From assembly GCF_018860525.1 (NCBI RefSeq), contig NZ_JAHKPM010000042.1, forward strand, positions 62,001-126,000: DNA of 64,000 nucleotides. Reading direction: 5' to 3'. The translations under genes were made by a program, and so were the position numbers. Shown in pieces: positions 17,171-26,073 of the stretch. The notes beneath the pieces were generated by a model, which saw nothing but the letters and a program-made list of their open reading frames with translations, was not told where the DNA came from and made no database searches. Source of the DNA: Vibrio hepatarius (GTDB lineage: Bacteria; Pseudomonadota; Gammaproteobacteria; Enterobacterales; Vibrionaceae). How positions within the stretch are numbered: position 1 is the first letter of the stretch; each line of letters starts with the position of its first letter.

Positions 17171-17200
17171 AAAACCCGCACAATGGGCAGACTGTGCGGG
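17171..17200 (-). terminator. intrinsic terminator between convergent genes
   Basis: Perfect 8-bp stem CCCGCACA / TGTGCGGG with a 10-base loop; the minus strand continues into T6, so it mainly stops leftward transcripts from the GH5 gene. The stretch 17152-17465 also has a dyad AAAGTAAC/GTTACTTT at 17325-17346 and no gene. Confidence 0.75.
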
Positions 17201-17465
17201 TAAAGAAGGGCAACAATTTATTTTTCTCGTTTGGAGGTTGTTGGTTAAATGTCCATATCCAAACTGTTAGAAAGTATCCGTGACTCTGTATGATTACTTT
17301 GTATCAGTGTTACCAACATTAAACAAAGTAACACTTATGTTACTTTTCTTTAAATGATAAAAATGAAAATATAAATTTCATTTATGAAATAAATATCTTA
17401 TAGACAAGTTCCAATAAGCATTTAATCTGTCGACATTTCGTCCAGATTTTCTGCGAAAAATACAG

Positions 17466-18656
17466 CTATAATTTTTTTTGAATTACTGAAAACAAAGGCG
17501 AAGATTGATACTGTATCGGGTCTGGCTCACCTTTTTCTTGTGCTTTCCAATAATCCCATCCGACGGATTTTTGGGCGCCGAGCTCATAATTCATTCCGTC
17601 CCATCCATCTTCTCTAAAGCTATAGAAAGCCCAATGAAGATTGTTTTTATCTAAAGCGGTTATCACATCATCTAAGTATGTTGCGCAATTGTTGAGTTTT
17701 CGAACGCAGCCAAATTCACCAGCTATGAGCCTGTTCGTGGGAATACTATGCTGATTGGCCCAATTTACGGGGTTATTGAGGTGTTGTTGCACGGCTTTGG
17801 CATCCCAAATTTTGTTGAGTTTATCTGCAAAAGGAACCTGCCCAGGGTAAATGTAGGGCTCATTTCTGTTTAGATTATGAGAACTAGTTGCTTGATAGGG
17901 CTCATACATATGAAAACTGTACAAAACTTTTTTATCATTGAGTGCTTTGTCCCAGTAGTTGAAACTATCCGCAGCAGCATACCAGCCGGCATCAACCATA
18001 ATAGGGGTAACAGGGTCGACTTTTCTTATCGCTTCTATGACTTTTTCATAGAAAAGTGGTAAATCATGACTTCCACCTTTATTGATCTTGTACCAAGCTT
18101 GCATTTCTTCAGTAGAGGCGTGCTCTTTTAATCCAGCCTTCTTTTCTGGAGCTGGTTCGTTAATGATATTGTAAGCTACGATATGGGGATTATTTTTTAG
18201 CTCTTTGGCGAGATCTACCCAAAAAGCGATAGCTCTGTCCCAATTATCTTGGTTTTCGAATAAGCGACCATCAAAACGTCGACCATTGTTTTGTGACCAG
18301 CGCATGAAGGGCAGTGATAAAGGAGAGACAACAACTTTGAGGCCAGCTTGTCCTGCCTTATTTATTTCATTGATGAGTTTATTGAGATCTTGCTTTATCA
18401 GTCCTTGATAGTTATCCGCATTTCCAATTAGGAAGTCACGATGGTCAGATTGCCATTTATCATAGGCTAGACGGACCCAAGTCGCATTGTAAGCCTTAAG
18501 ATCTGGGTACAACGTTGGCATTGCCGGCATGCGGTTGAATACATTCGCGCCATGCTGTGGTGTGTCCCAGAAATGAATCAGATCGGCTGCGCTGGTAATC
18601 TGAGTGGTTAGACAACTTAATGAAAGGGTTATTGTTGCTATGTAGTATTTGGGCAT
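17466..18656 (-). CDS. exported glycoside hydrolase family 5 (cellulase-like)
   Basis: A GH5-type (beta/alpha)8 endo-glycanase. The ATG at 18656 gives a clean signal peptide (MPKYYIATITLSLSCLTTQITSAA); a TTG nine codons earlier is possible. The acid/base Glu lies in AYNIINEPAPE and the nucleophile Glu in RLIAGEFGC; YSFHMYEPYQ and HWAFYSFREDGWDGMNYEL are also typical GH5 segments. No carbohydrate-binding module is attached. Substrate (beta-1,4-glucan, mannan or other) cannot be fixed from sequence. It lies just downstream of the two-component operon but has its own signals. Confidence 0.88.
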   Translation of the reverse strand: MPKYYIATITLSLSCLTTQITSAADLIHFWDTPQHGANVFNRMPAMPTLYPDLKAYNATWVRLAYDKWQSDHRDFLIGNADNYQGLIKQDLNKLINEINKAGQAGLKVVVSPLSLPFMRWSQNNGRRFDGRLFENQDNWDRAIAFWVDLAKELKNNPHIVAYNIINEPAPEKKAGLKEHASTEEMQAWYKINKGGSHDLPLFYEKVIEAIRKVDPVTPIMVDAGWYAAADSFNYWDKALNDKKVLYSFHMYEPYQATSSHNLNRNEPYIYPGQVPFADKLNKIWDAKAVQQHLNNPVNWANQHSIPTNRLIAGEFGCVRKLNNCATYLDDVITALDKNNLHWAFYSFREDGWDGMNYELGAQKSVGWDYWKAQEKGEPDPIQYQSSPLFSVIQKKL

Positions 18657-18778
18657 GAATGAACCATAGAGGATTGTTTGCAATAGACTAATAATAACGA
18701 GCTGATGTCGAGCTTTGTCTCTTATTTGTCACTATTGCTCTATGGTTTATTCATATTCAGATCTTAGCAAAAGGGAAA

Positions 18779-19621
18779 TTAGTTTATTACATCCTTCTTC
18801 TCGTTCACAAATGGCGAAAAGGGTATGGCCACTCGTTGTATGTAATCAATCTTAATTCCTTGCTGGTATTCGAATAAAGACACTGAAGCGCTGAGGTGTT
18901 TTGCTCCTTCATATTGATATGTAGGTTGAGGAACAGGAGCAATATGTTTTTGAATGGGGATTTTACTATCTAACATTATATAGTTGTTATCAAACCACTG
19001 CCAAGCTGCAACAGCTTGGCTACAGCCTTTGACTGTTTTTGGAAATGAGATACTGATAATGTCTGCAGTGCTATCGTAGGTAAGCCAACTTTTATTGTCC
19101 GGTATGGCGATGAGCAACGGAAAAAATTGATCATTAATACGAAGTTGATAAACTCCAGTACTTGGTTTTATCAGCATCTCTTTTGTCTCAATCTCTTGAT
19201 AAGCAATCTGTTTAGGTAATTTAGTCTTCAGAAGCCTAGTTGAAGATGGAGCAATGAGCTCGACGATGCTGTCAGTCTTTGTGTTTTCGGCTGAAAGTTT
19301 AATTTGGAAGCCTTGTGATGATAACCCTGAGCGGCGAATAAAGGCGATACTAATGTTCGCAGTAACAGGTCCGGCATGATTGACAAGTTTCTGACCACAT
19401 GACGTTTGGCTGAGAATCTCTTGCTTAACCGCAAGCCAATATCCACTCTCAATATTCTCGCGACTTAGGGCCAGAATAAGCTCTTGCCACGCGAGCTTTG
19501 GCTGGTGATTGATTAATGCTTGGTACACGGCTTGGAATGATGTATCTGTAAACCAGCTAGCTTGTACAAAATGAGGTTGGCATAGTGTATAGAGAATGAA
19601 AAGCAGCTTATATTTCATCAA
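18779..19621 (-). CDS. DUF2861 family exported protein
   Basis: A 280-residue protein with a signal peptide (residues 1-21, ending HFVQA). The sequence (VYQALINHQPKLAWQELILALSREN, TANISIAFIRRSGLSSQGFQIKLSAEN) fits the Vibrio-restricted DUF2861 family, which is found beside DUF3404 sensor kinases. The start overlaps the response-regulator stop by 4 bp, so it is the third gene of the operon. It may be a periplasmic or outer-membrane accessory of the signalling system, as the third gene of the V. cholerae vxr operon (inference). Confidence 0.7.
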   Translation of the reverse strand: MMKYKLLFILYTLCQPHFVQASWFTDTSFQAVYQALINHQPKLAWQELILALSRENIESGYWLAVKQEILSQTSCGQKLVNHAGPVTANISIAFIRRSGLSSQGFQIKLSAENTKTDSIVELIAPSSTRLLKTKLPKQIAYQEIETKEMLIKPSTGVYQLRINDQFFPLLIAIPDNKSWLTYDSTADIISISFPKTVKGCSQAVAAWQWFDNNYIMLDSKIPIQKHIAPVPQPTYQYEGAKHLSASVSLFEYQQGIKIDYIQRVAIPFSPFVNEKKDVIN

Positions 19622-20265
19622 AACGCCTCATGAAGTCGGTATCCAACCCCCCGGTGGGTTTCAATGTTGAGCACAGGTAGCTTTTGTCTTAGACGCAGAA
19701 TATGATTGTCGACTGTTCGAGTGCTCGGAAAGGCTTGATAACCCCAGACTTTGTTGAGTAACTCATCTCGATGAAAGACGCGGCCTTGATTTTGTATTAG
19801 TAACACCAACAATTTAAATTCTTTAGGTTTAAGAGAAACGGTTTGGTTATCAAAGACAGCATCACGCTTCGCAAGGCGAATTTCTATGCCAGCATAACAA
19901 ATAGAGCTGTCGCCAAGAGGCCTAAGTTGGCTTGCAATTCTGGCTAAGAGTTCTTGGTGTGAAAAGGGCTTAGTAACATAATCCTTAGCTCCACTTAATA
20001 AACCTTCTATCTTTTGCTGCGTATCGATTTTAGCTGTTAGAATTATGACGGGGAGCGCTTTAAGTAATAGCCAGCTGGTAAGGTGCTTTAGGCTGTCACC
20101 GTCATTCAGTTGCCTGTCGAGGATGACTAAATCTGCTTTGAACCAATGTTTCTCTACCTCGCTAGATTTTTGAACCCATGAACACTTATAGTTATGAGAT
20201 TCAAACAGAGAAACTAAACCTTGACCAAGTAATTCGTCATCTTCAATCAATAATAGAGTTTTCAT
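19618..20265 (-). CDS. OmpR/PhoB-type response regulator
   Basis: A 215-residue response regulator: receiver domain with acidic pair (LIEDDEL), phospho-acceptor Asp in LVILDRQLND, Thr in VIILTAK and Lys in DYVTKPFS, then a winged helix (LKPKEFKLLVLLIQNQGRVFHRDELLNKVWG ... RGVGYRLHEAF). It overlaps the kinase gene by 4 bp upstream and the DUF2861 gene by 4 bp downstream. The nearest well-known systems are VxrB and CarR/VprA of V. cholerae; gene order kinase-regulator-DUF2861 favours the Vxr type. Confidence 0.92.
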   Translation of the reverse strand: MKTLLLIEDDELLGQGLVSLFESHNYKCSWVQKSSEVEKHWFKADLVILDRQLNDGDSLKHLTSWLLLKALPVIILTAKIDTQQKIEGLLSGAKDYVTKPFSHQELLARIASQLRPLGDSSICYAGIEIRLAKRDAVFDNQTVSLKPKEFKLLVLLIQNQGRVFHRDELLNKVWGYQAFPSTRTVDNHILRLRQKLPVLNIETHRGVGYRLHEAF

Positions 20266-21701
20266 AGTGGGATTTCCAAAGTACAGCGAGTTGGACGACG
20301 GCGGATTTTCAGCTGGCCACCTATAAGTGTAATTAAGTGACGGATAATACTTAAGCCCATGCCCATATTGTCAGTACTAGGCTTTACAATGGAGGCGGCC
20401 ATTAGTTGTGAGAGTGTTGAAGGAAAAACACCTTGATCAGATACTGTGAGCTTTAGTTTGTCAGTCAAAGTAACGCAGACAGTAACTTCTCCTTTTCCAT
20501 GCTGTTTGGCATTTATAATCAGGTTATCCATACATATTGAAAGCCAGTAGAAGGGAAGGGTGACTTCTTTATCTTGGTTGAGTTGATAACTTAAGTTATG
20601 TTTCTCGCATAAATGATCTAGCCAATCACTTATGTAGGCAGTTTGTTCCATCAACTGATGTGAACTGTGCGTACTTAGATACACTTTGCTGTTTTCCGTA
20701 AGTTGGGCCAACCTTTGGTGATCGGAAATCAGTCGCCAGACTGCTTGTTGAGTTTCTTCCTTTAATAGGTCGAATTGATTGCGTAGCATGTCAATGGTCA
20801 AGCCTAAGCTGGTGATAGGAGTGCGTAATTCGTGTGTAAGAAGCTGCAATATAAAGCGTTTCTCTCTATTTTGTTGCCTCTTCATGTACAAGCTTCTTCC
20901 GAATAAAAGCAGCAGCGAGAGTGTTATGCTAACCAATATAAAACGCTTTAGTACCAAGCTATTAGTCTCCTGACTGATGCACAAGTTATTATACCGTAAT
21001 TCACAATTAGGTCCCGATAAGCGGATATTTAATTCTTTGGCAACAGGGTGCCATTTTATATTTGGTACGGCTTTCCAGCCTTGTTCACCACTTAACCATA
21101 GTGTTTCTTCTTCCATCCATGCTCGATAACCATTAAGCAGAGTTTCTCTTCCTTTAACTGAAAGTAGTGATAGTTGTTTGTTCAGTGGATGCTTTGGGTC
21201 ACTAATTGTAAGATAACGCAAAAAATCACCAGTGGTTTTTTGTTCTGGATGTTTAGATAGATAACGTTCGGCAAAGCTTCCACCTGCTGGGTGTATCGGT
21301 GAATGAGTTGAGAACCATGTTTCATCAAGAGATTGGTTATGGCATAGCGCTAACTCAAATTCGACGGCTGTTTTGAGGTGTGGCTGGGTAGGTTTATTAA
21401 CTTGGCAATCTTGTGCAATCTGATACAAGATTTGGATATCGCCCCAGCTATAGTTTTCAAAATCAGGATAGCGGGCACTTTCGCTAAGTAGTTTCTGTGG
21501 AAAGTGGCTTAACTCTTGCGAATTGACTACTAGAGGTGCGATCTGCCAAGTACGCTGAAAAAAAGATTGCCACTTTTTTTGGATGTTTGTTGCATGGGAG
21601 GCCCAAGGAAGCGCAGTAATGAAAAAAATCACCAATGGGTAAATCTTCATCCTTGTACTCAATTTGTGGAAAGTCATCATGATTATATTGAATACAGGCA
21701 T
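20262..21701 (-). CDS. sensor histidine kinase with DUF3404-type periplasmic domain (VxrA/CarS-like)
   Basis: A 479-residue kinase. A signal sequence or first helix (MKIYPLVIFFITALPWASHA; an internal ATG at 21650 gives a classical signal peptide) is followed by a periplasmic domain of about 210 residues, a transmembrane helix (LKRFILVSITLSLLLLFG), the H-box LTHELRTPITSLG, an N-box DNLIINAKQHGKGE and a G-box GMGLSIIRHLI. Domain layout resembles the Vibrio DUF3404 kinases VxrA/WigK (envelope stress, T6SS, cell-wall integrity) and CarS/VprB. The trigger is unknown. First gene of a three-gene coupled operon. Confidence 0.85.
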   Translation of the reverse strand: MPVFNIIMMTFHKLSTRMKIYPLVIFFITALPWASHATNIQKKWQSFFQRTWQIAPLVVNSQELSHFPQKLLSESARYPDFENYSWGDIQILYQIAQDCQVNKPTQPHLKTAVEFELALCHNQSLDETWFSTHSPIHPAGGSFAERYLSKHPEQKTTGDFLRYLTISDPKHPLNKQLSLLSVKGRETLLNGYRAWMEEETLWLSGEQGWKAVPNIKWHPVAKELNIRLSGPNCELRYNNLCISQETNSLVLKRFILVSITLSLLLLFGRSLYMKRQQNREKRFILQLLTHELRTPITSLGLTIDMLRNQFDLLKEETQQAVWRLISDHQRLAQLTENSKVYLSTHSSHQLMEQTAYISDWLDHLCEKHNLSYQLNQDKEVTLPFYWLSICMDNLIINAKQHGKGEVTVCVTLTDKLKLTVSDQGVFPSTLSQLMAASIVKPSTDNMGMGLSIIRHLITLIGGQLKIRRRPTRCTLEIPL

Positions 21702-21799
21702 TAAATTGTAACTTATATGTCAACAATAGCTGAAAGATTATTCCTGTAATCAAGTTAACTCATTTACGATACTAATGCAGGTCAAAGTTATTACGATTC

Positions 21800-21830
21800 A
21801 AAAAAGCTGTCGAGTGGAGGCTCGACAGCT
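21800..21830 (-). terminator. intrinsic terminator of the solute-binding protein gene
   Basis: Perfect 10-bp stem AGCTGTCGAG / CTCGACAGCT with loop TGGAGG; the minus strand continues into T6. Confidence 0.85.
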
Positions 21831-21876
21831 GGATGGAGTTTCAACTAAATCACTATTTTGGCGTTTCGTCTATGGA

Positions 21877-22605
21877 CTATTGGTACTGACTCTTTATTTT
21901 GTCTAGCTCGCCAGATTGAGCGATTTGGTCTAGCCCTTTTTGTAACTTGTTGACGTATTCATCTGGTGTATCAGGGCTAAGGCTATAGAAGAGTTGCCCT
22001 TCGCTGAGAACATATGCAACATTAAATTTGCTAGGATCAACGTTTGCAGATTTCATTAAGTAGGTTGCTACACTTTGCTCGTAGGCCAACATATCTATTC
22101 GCCCTGCAGCAAGTTGCTTTATTAATAGTTCTGCACCTGGTGAAACCTTCATAGCAGATGCCGGAACGCCCGCTTTCTTCAGAAGAGCTTCTCCCACATC
22201 ATCTCTAACCACACCAATTTTATATTTGCTTAGCTCTGAAGCATCACTGATAGTGACATTCTTACTGGAGAAGATGACAACCTTAGTGGCAATAATCGGC
22301 CCAACCCACTTAAACTTGGACTCTCTTTCTTCGGTTCTTGTGGTAGCAAACAGTGCTACTTTAGGACCTTTGAGCGCGGCGTCATAACCGCGAGCCCATG
22401 GCTGGAGTTTGATATTACTTCGTGATACTGGTTCACCGACAGCTTTAGTTGCTGCCTCCAAGACATCCACTGAAAGCCCCTTGAGCTCTTTGTTTTCATG
22501 ATAATTAAAAGGAGGGTAGGATTCGGTGATATAACTAAGATCATTTAGGTTGTTTGCAAAAATAGATGTGGAAAAAAATATACAGACAAGCAGCAAAACT
22601 CTCAT
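21877..22605 (-). CDS. family-3 extracellular solute-binding protein
   Basis: A 242-residue periplasmic binding protein with signal peptide (residues 1-17, MRVLLLVCIFFSTSIFA). ITESYPPFNYHENKELKGLSVDVLEAATKAVG, RTEERESKFKWVGPI and IGVVRDDVGEALLKKAG are typical of the amino-acid binding family 3. No ABC permease or ATPase gene is adjacent, so it is an orphan or works with a distant transporter or signalling protein. Its own terminator follows. Confidence 0.88.
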   Translation of the reverse strand: MRVLLLVCIFFSTSIFANNLNDLSYITESYPPFNYHENKELKGLSVDVLEAATKAVGEPVSRSNIKLQPWARGYDAALKGPKVALFATTRTEERESKFKWVGPIIATKVVIFSSKNVTISDASELSKYKIGVVRDDVGEALLKKAGVPASAMKVSPGAELLIKQLAAGRIDMLAYEQSVATYLMKSANVDPSKFNVAYVLSEGQLFYSLSPDTPDEYVNKLQKGLDQIAQSGELDKIKSQYQ

Positions 22606-22934
22606 GGTTGAACCTCATTTAGTAGTTTATACACAATGCAGTATAGTTGCTTTTTTTAAAATCAAGTGTGGGTATAAGCATTCGATGGTAAATTAAGAGA
22701 GAAGGTTATTCATATTTCCAAGAATTACCCGTTTATTGTTTATATTGTCTAAAAGGGTTTCGATTTAGCCCCCGCATATCGTTTTATACCGACTCGATAG
22801 TATCAGGACACTAACGTCTATATTTATTAAAAATGTTACCTAGATGGTCTTTTAGGCTCATTTTTGACAAAATTGGGCCAATTACAAAGACTTGGTTCAT
22901 AATTATACCATGCTCCAATTAAATAGGACTGAAA
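22606..22934. other. intergenic stretch between divergent genes
   Basis: About 330 bp of AT-rich sequence between the divergent solute-binding and EEP genes. It should contain both promoters. I see no coding frame, riboswitch or strong hairpin. Confidence 0.4.
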
Positions 22935-23867
22935 GTGAGGGGTTGGAGAATTTGGCTGGTAGTTTACACTCCAGCGTTAGCATGGGCTGGGTTATCACTT
23001 CTTGAGTCCACTTGGTGGGTAGAAAATATTGTTTCCTACCCGGGGCTATTTTTGGTGCTTTATGCACTGATCGCACTTTTGATGATCTTGGGGCAAAGAT
23101 GGGCACCTAGTGCGATATGCATTGTATTGGCCGGTGCTTTTGGACTAATGTCACCCAAGCCTCATGAACATTTAGTCGCGCAATGTACAAATTCTATATC
23201 AATCATTCAATATAATCTTCATTACGAAAACCCCAGTATTAATTCGTTTGTTAATTACTTAATGACTAAACCAGCAGACTTAATAGTGATGCAAGAAGTG
23301 GCTCCAGAAGTAGGAGAAAAACTGCAACTTTTAAATGATATATACCCTTATTTCTATGGTGGGCAGGAGGGAGTTGGATACCCTTCAAGCCAAATGATTC
23401 TGAGTGTTTCGCCATTAAAAAATATGTCGGTGTTTAAAACGCCAGATTCGCAAAGTATTATTCGAGGAACTTGGCACCCAAATCGGCAAGCGCCTATTTC
23501 TTTAATTGTTGCACACCCTCCATCCCCTCGGACTGAAGAGCTGTGGTACAGACGCAATGCGTTAATAAAAACGGTGGAGTCTTTGCTTGCTGTTTACCCC
23601 AGTGAAGAAGCGCTTGTGATTGGTGATTTCAATCTGTCTGCCACTAGCTTACGCTTTGCTCAAATGCTCCCAACATTTCAGAAAGCGCCCGTTGCAAGCT
23701 GGCCTAATTGGATTGCCTCATTTCGCCCTCCAACAGCGTCTATGATTGCGATTGATCACCTTTGGTTGCAATCAGTCAATGCCGGTAGGAAAATCTGTCA
23801 ACGACATAGTTTATCTGTATTATCTGGCTCAGATCACCTCGTCGTTAAGACCGATATTGGTTATTAA
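22935..23867 (+). CDS. membrane-anchored endonuclease/exonuclease/phosphatase (EEP) family protein
   Basis: A 310-residue protein. Two or three hydrophobic helices occupy residues about 5-75 (WLVVYTPALAWAGL, PGLFLVLYALIALLMIL, ICIVLAGAFGLM) and the EEP hydrolase domain follows: IIQYNLHYEN, IVMQEVAP (metal Glu), IVAHPPSP, LVIGDFNLSATS and the final SGSDHLVV with the catalytic Asp-His. Such proteins cleave phosphodiester or phosphomonoester bonds; the active site should face the periplasm. Start is a GTG. Convergent with fumC. Confidence 0.85.
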   Translation: MRGWRIWLVVYTPALAWAGLSLLESTWWVENIVSYPGLFLVLYALIALLMILGQRWAPSAICIVLAGAFGLMSPKPHEHLVAQCTNSISIIQYNLHYENPSINSFVNYLMTKPADLIVMQEVAPEVGEKLQLLNDIYPYFYGGQEGVGYPSSQMILSVSPLKNMSVFKTPDSQSIIRGTWHPNRQAPISLIVAHPPSPRTEELWYRRNALIKTVESLLAVYPSEEALVIGDFNLSATSLRFAQMLPTFQKAPVASWPNWIASFRPPTASMIAIDHLWLQSVNAGRKICQRHSLSVLSGSDHLVVKTDIGY

Positions 23868-23918
23868 AGTATTCTGACCTCTAGTACAGTGAGACTAAAG
23901 GCCAGTTTACTGAAATAG

Positions 23919-25319
23919 TTATTCAGCTACTCCACCTTGTGTTAGTTTGGCCGGGTCAAGTAAACGTTCTAAGGTTGTACGGTCGAGGTCGGTCTCTTGT
24001 TCTGCTACATCGATAATAGCATGCCCTTGTTGGTATGCTTTTTTGGCGATATCTGCTGCTTTTAAATAGCCGATTACTGGGTTTAATGCTGTTACAAGGA
24101 TTGGGTTTTTGGCCAAGGCTATTTGTAAATTGTCTTCACGCACAGTGAAGGTAGAAATGGCTTTATCTGCTAGAGCGATAGAACTGTTGGTAAGTAACTC
24201 AATACTTTCTAATATATTATGTGCGATAACAGGGAGCATGACATTAAGCTGGAAATTGCCCGATTGACCAGCGATAGTAATGGCTGTGTCATTACCTATT
24301 ATTTGTGCAGCTGCCATCGCTGCAGCTTCTGGAATCACGGGGTTTACTTTACCAGGCATTATTGATGAGCCTGGTTGCAATCCCTGAAGTTCAATTTCTC
24401 CTAATCCTGCTAATGGGCCAGAGTTCATCCAACGGAGATCATTGGATATTTTCATTACAGCGACCGCGGCAGTTTTTAGCTGTCCTGAAAGTGCAACTAA
24501 AGCATCTTGACTGCTGAGGTTATAGAAGAAGTTTTTACTGGATGTGAATTGTAATCGAGTCGCTTGAGAGACATTATCTACAAACGTATTCGCAAACCTT
24601 GGATCCGCGTTAATACCGGTTCCTACAGCTGTACCACCTTGTGCGAGGGCTTTAACATTAATTAGGCTTTGTTCAATCCCATGTTTTGCCTGCTCAATTT
24701 GAAATTGCCAAGCTCCAAGCTCCTGGTCGAAGGTAACAGGCATAGCATCCATTAGGTGAGTTCGACCAGTTTTAGTAAGATGCCCAACTTCATTTCGTTT
24801 ACTTTTTAGTACCGTAATAAAGTGATTTAATGCTGGGATAAGCTGCTTTTCGACAGTTAATGCGCTGCTAAGTTGAATGGCGGTTGGAATAACATCATTA
24901 CTACTTTGCCCCATGTTAACATGGTCATTTGGGTTAACGTCTCCGCCAAGAATCTTGCTCGCCAATGTTGCGATAACTTCATTGGCGTTCATGTTAGAAC
25001 TAGTCCCTGAGCCAGTTTGAAATACATCAATAGGAAAATGTTCATGGTGCTGACCATCAATAATACACTGTGAGGCTTCTTCGATAGCATTGGCAATATC
25101 GCCTTCCATCAAACCCAGCTGCGCGTTGGTAAGCGCTGCAGCCTGTTTGATAAATGCTAATGATTGGATAAATGCAGTCGGCATGGTGTGTTTGCTGAAA
25201 TGAAAATTGTCCATGGCACGCTGCGTTTGCGCTTGATAAAGTGCTTGTGCAGGCACTTTTACCTCGCCCATGCTATCTTTTTCAATGCGAAACTCTGATG
25301 TAGAGGAAGTTTGAGTCAT
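23919..25319 (-). CDS. fumC: class II fumarate hydratase
   Basis: Iron-independent fumarase catalysing fumarate to malate in the TCA cycle. The ATG at 25319 (MTQTSSTSEFRIEKDSMGEVKVPAQALYQAQTQRA) has AAAGGACATCTC upstream and gives a 466-residue protein, the usual length; an upstream extension to 25463 has no support. The signature SSIMPGKVNPV, GSGTSSNMNANEV and TGRTHLMDAMPVT are intact. It follows a FagA-like gene by 17 bp, and a Fur box precedes both, so it should be induced when iron is short and iron-sulphur fumarases fail. Confidence 0.96.
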   Translation of the reverse strand: MTQTSSTSEFRIEKDSMGEVKVPAQALYQAQTQRAMDNFHFSKHTMPTAFIQSLAFIKQAAALTNAQLGLMEGDIANAIEEASQCIIDGQHHEHFPIDVFQTGSGTSSNMNANEVIATLASKILGGDVNPNDHVNMGQSSNDVIPTAIQLSSALTVEKQLIPALNHFITVLKSKRNEVGHLTKTGRTHLMDAMPVTFDQELGAWQFQIEQAKHGIEQSLINVKALAQGGTAVGTGINADPRFANTFVDNVSQATRLQFTSSKNFFYNLSSQDALVALSGQLKTAAVAVMKISNDLRWMNSGPLAGLGEIELQGLQPGSSIMPGKVNPVIPEAAAMAAAQIIGNDTAITIAGQSGNFQLNVMLPVIAHNILESIELLTNSSIALADKAISTFTVREDNLQIALAKNPILVTALNPVIGYLKAADIAKKAYQQGHAIIDVAEQETDLDRTTLERLLDPAKLTQGGVAE

Positions 25320-25336
25320 GAGATGTCCTTTTTTAT

Positions 25337-25717
25337 TTAATCGAGTGGCATTCGAATACGTTGCAACTTTTGTTGTAGTTGTAAAAACCTGGTATCCCCG
25401 TCTTCCCGTTGCAGGTAAAAACGTTTTAAACATAGAAGAGGAGTATGAATTGCATCTAAACATACTCGGCGAAATGTTCTACTTCTTAATGGGTCTTGAA
25501 TCGCCCCAATTAAATGGAAATACACTTGCCGCAAGTAGAGTTCACAAAGCAAAGCGTTTTCATGTTCAGTTCCCTGCTCGTATAACGATGATAAGGTCAT
25601 TGCTGAGTGAATATACTCATGAACGATATCTGGCTCAAATCCGTGAGGAGTGTAGTTATCAACGAACTTGTCTTGTGCTTTGAAAAATGCATTGTATAGC
25701 GCTTTATGTGAATCCAT
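25337..25717 (-). CDS. fagA: FagA-like Fur-associated protein
   Basis: A 126-residue protein directly upstream of fumC on the same strand. It resembles the FagA protein of the iron-regulated fagA-fumC-orfX-sodA operon of pseudomonads in size and position; function of FagA is not established. No sodA or orfX is present here. The Fur box 18 bp upstream of its start (25735-25753) supports iron regulation. Helical, no signal peptide. The identification rests on size, context and the Fur box more than on motifs. Confidence 0.65.
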   Translation of the reverse strand: MDSHKALYNAFFKAQDKFVDNYTPHGFEPDIVHEYIHSAMTLSSLYEQGTEHENALLCELYLRQVYFHLIGAIQDPLRSRTFRRVCLDAIHTPLLCLKRFYLQREDGDTRFLQLQQKLQRIRMPLD

Positions 25718-25734
25718 ACTGACCTCTGGCTTTT

Positions 25735-25753
25735 GGTAATGATAATTATTATC
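25735..25753 (-). promoter_or_regulatory. Fur box
   Basis: The 19-mer GGTAATGATAATTATTATC differs from the consensus GATAATGATAATCATTATC at two positions. It lies 18 bp upstream of the FagA-like start, where a promoter is expected. Iron-loaded Fur should repress fagA-fumC. A second target on the plus side (26074) is 320 bp away and less likely. Confidence 0.85.
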
Positions 25754-26073
25754 GTTTTATTGGTTGTAATCAACCTTGTTTGTAATATCTATATCACAGA
25801 GTGGCCTTGAGCACATTTGGTTGGGTCATAACGCTTTAATAATTGAGGACTTACCTTGCAGTTTGAGTTTCATTTTGGGCTTTAATAGTCATTTTAAGTT
25901 GTATGTACTTTTCCTTGAGAAACAGAAATTTCAATTCGTTGAGCAAAGATAGTTTGCTACGTTGCGGAAGGATTGTTCTTAATACTACTGAAGTGATATT
26001 GACCAAAAGCAATGGATAAATAGGTTAAACTATATGAGTCTCTATGATAGGTTGTAAATAGTGAGGTAACATT

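Noticed and set aside
25318..25683. 121-codon frame antisense to the FagA-like gene
   Set aside because: Operon position and Fur box support the minus-strand gene; the antisense frame is a shadow.
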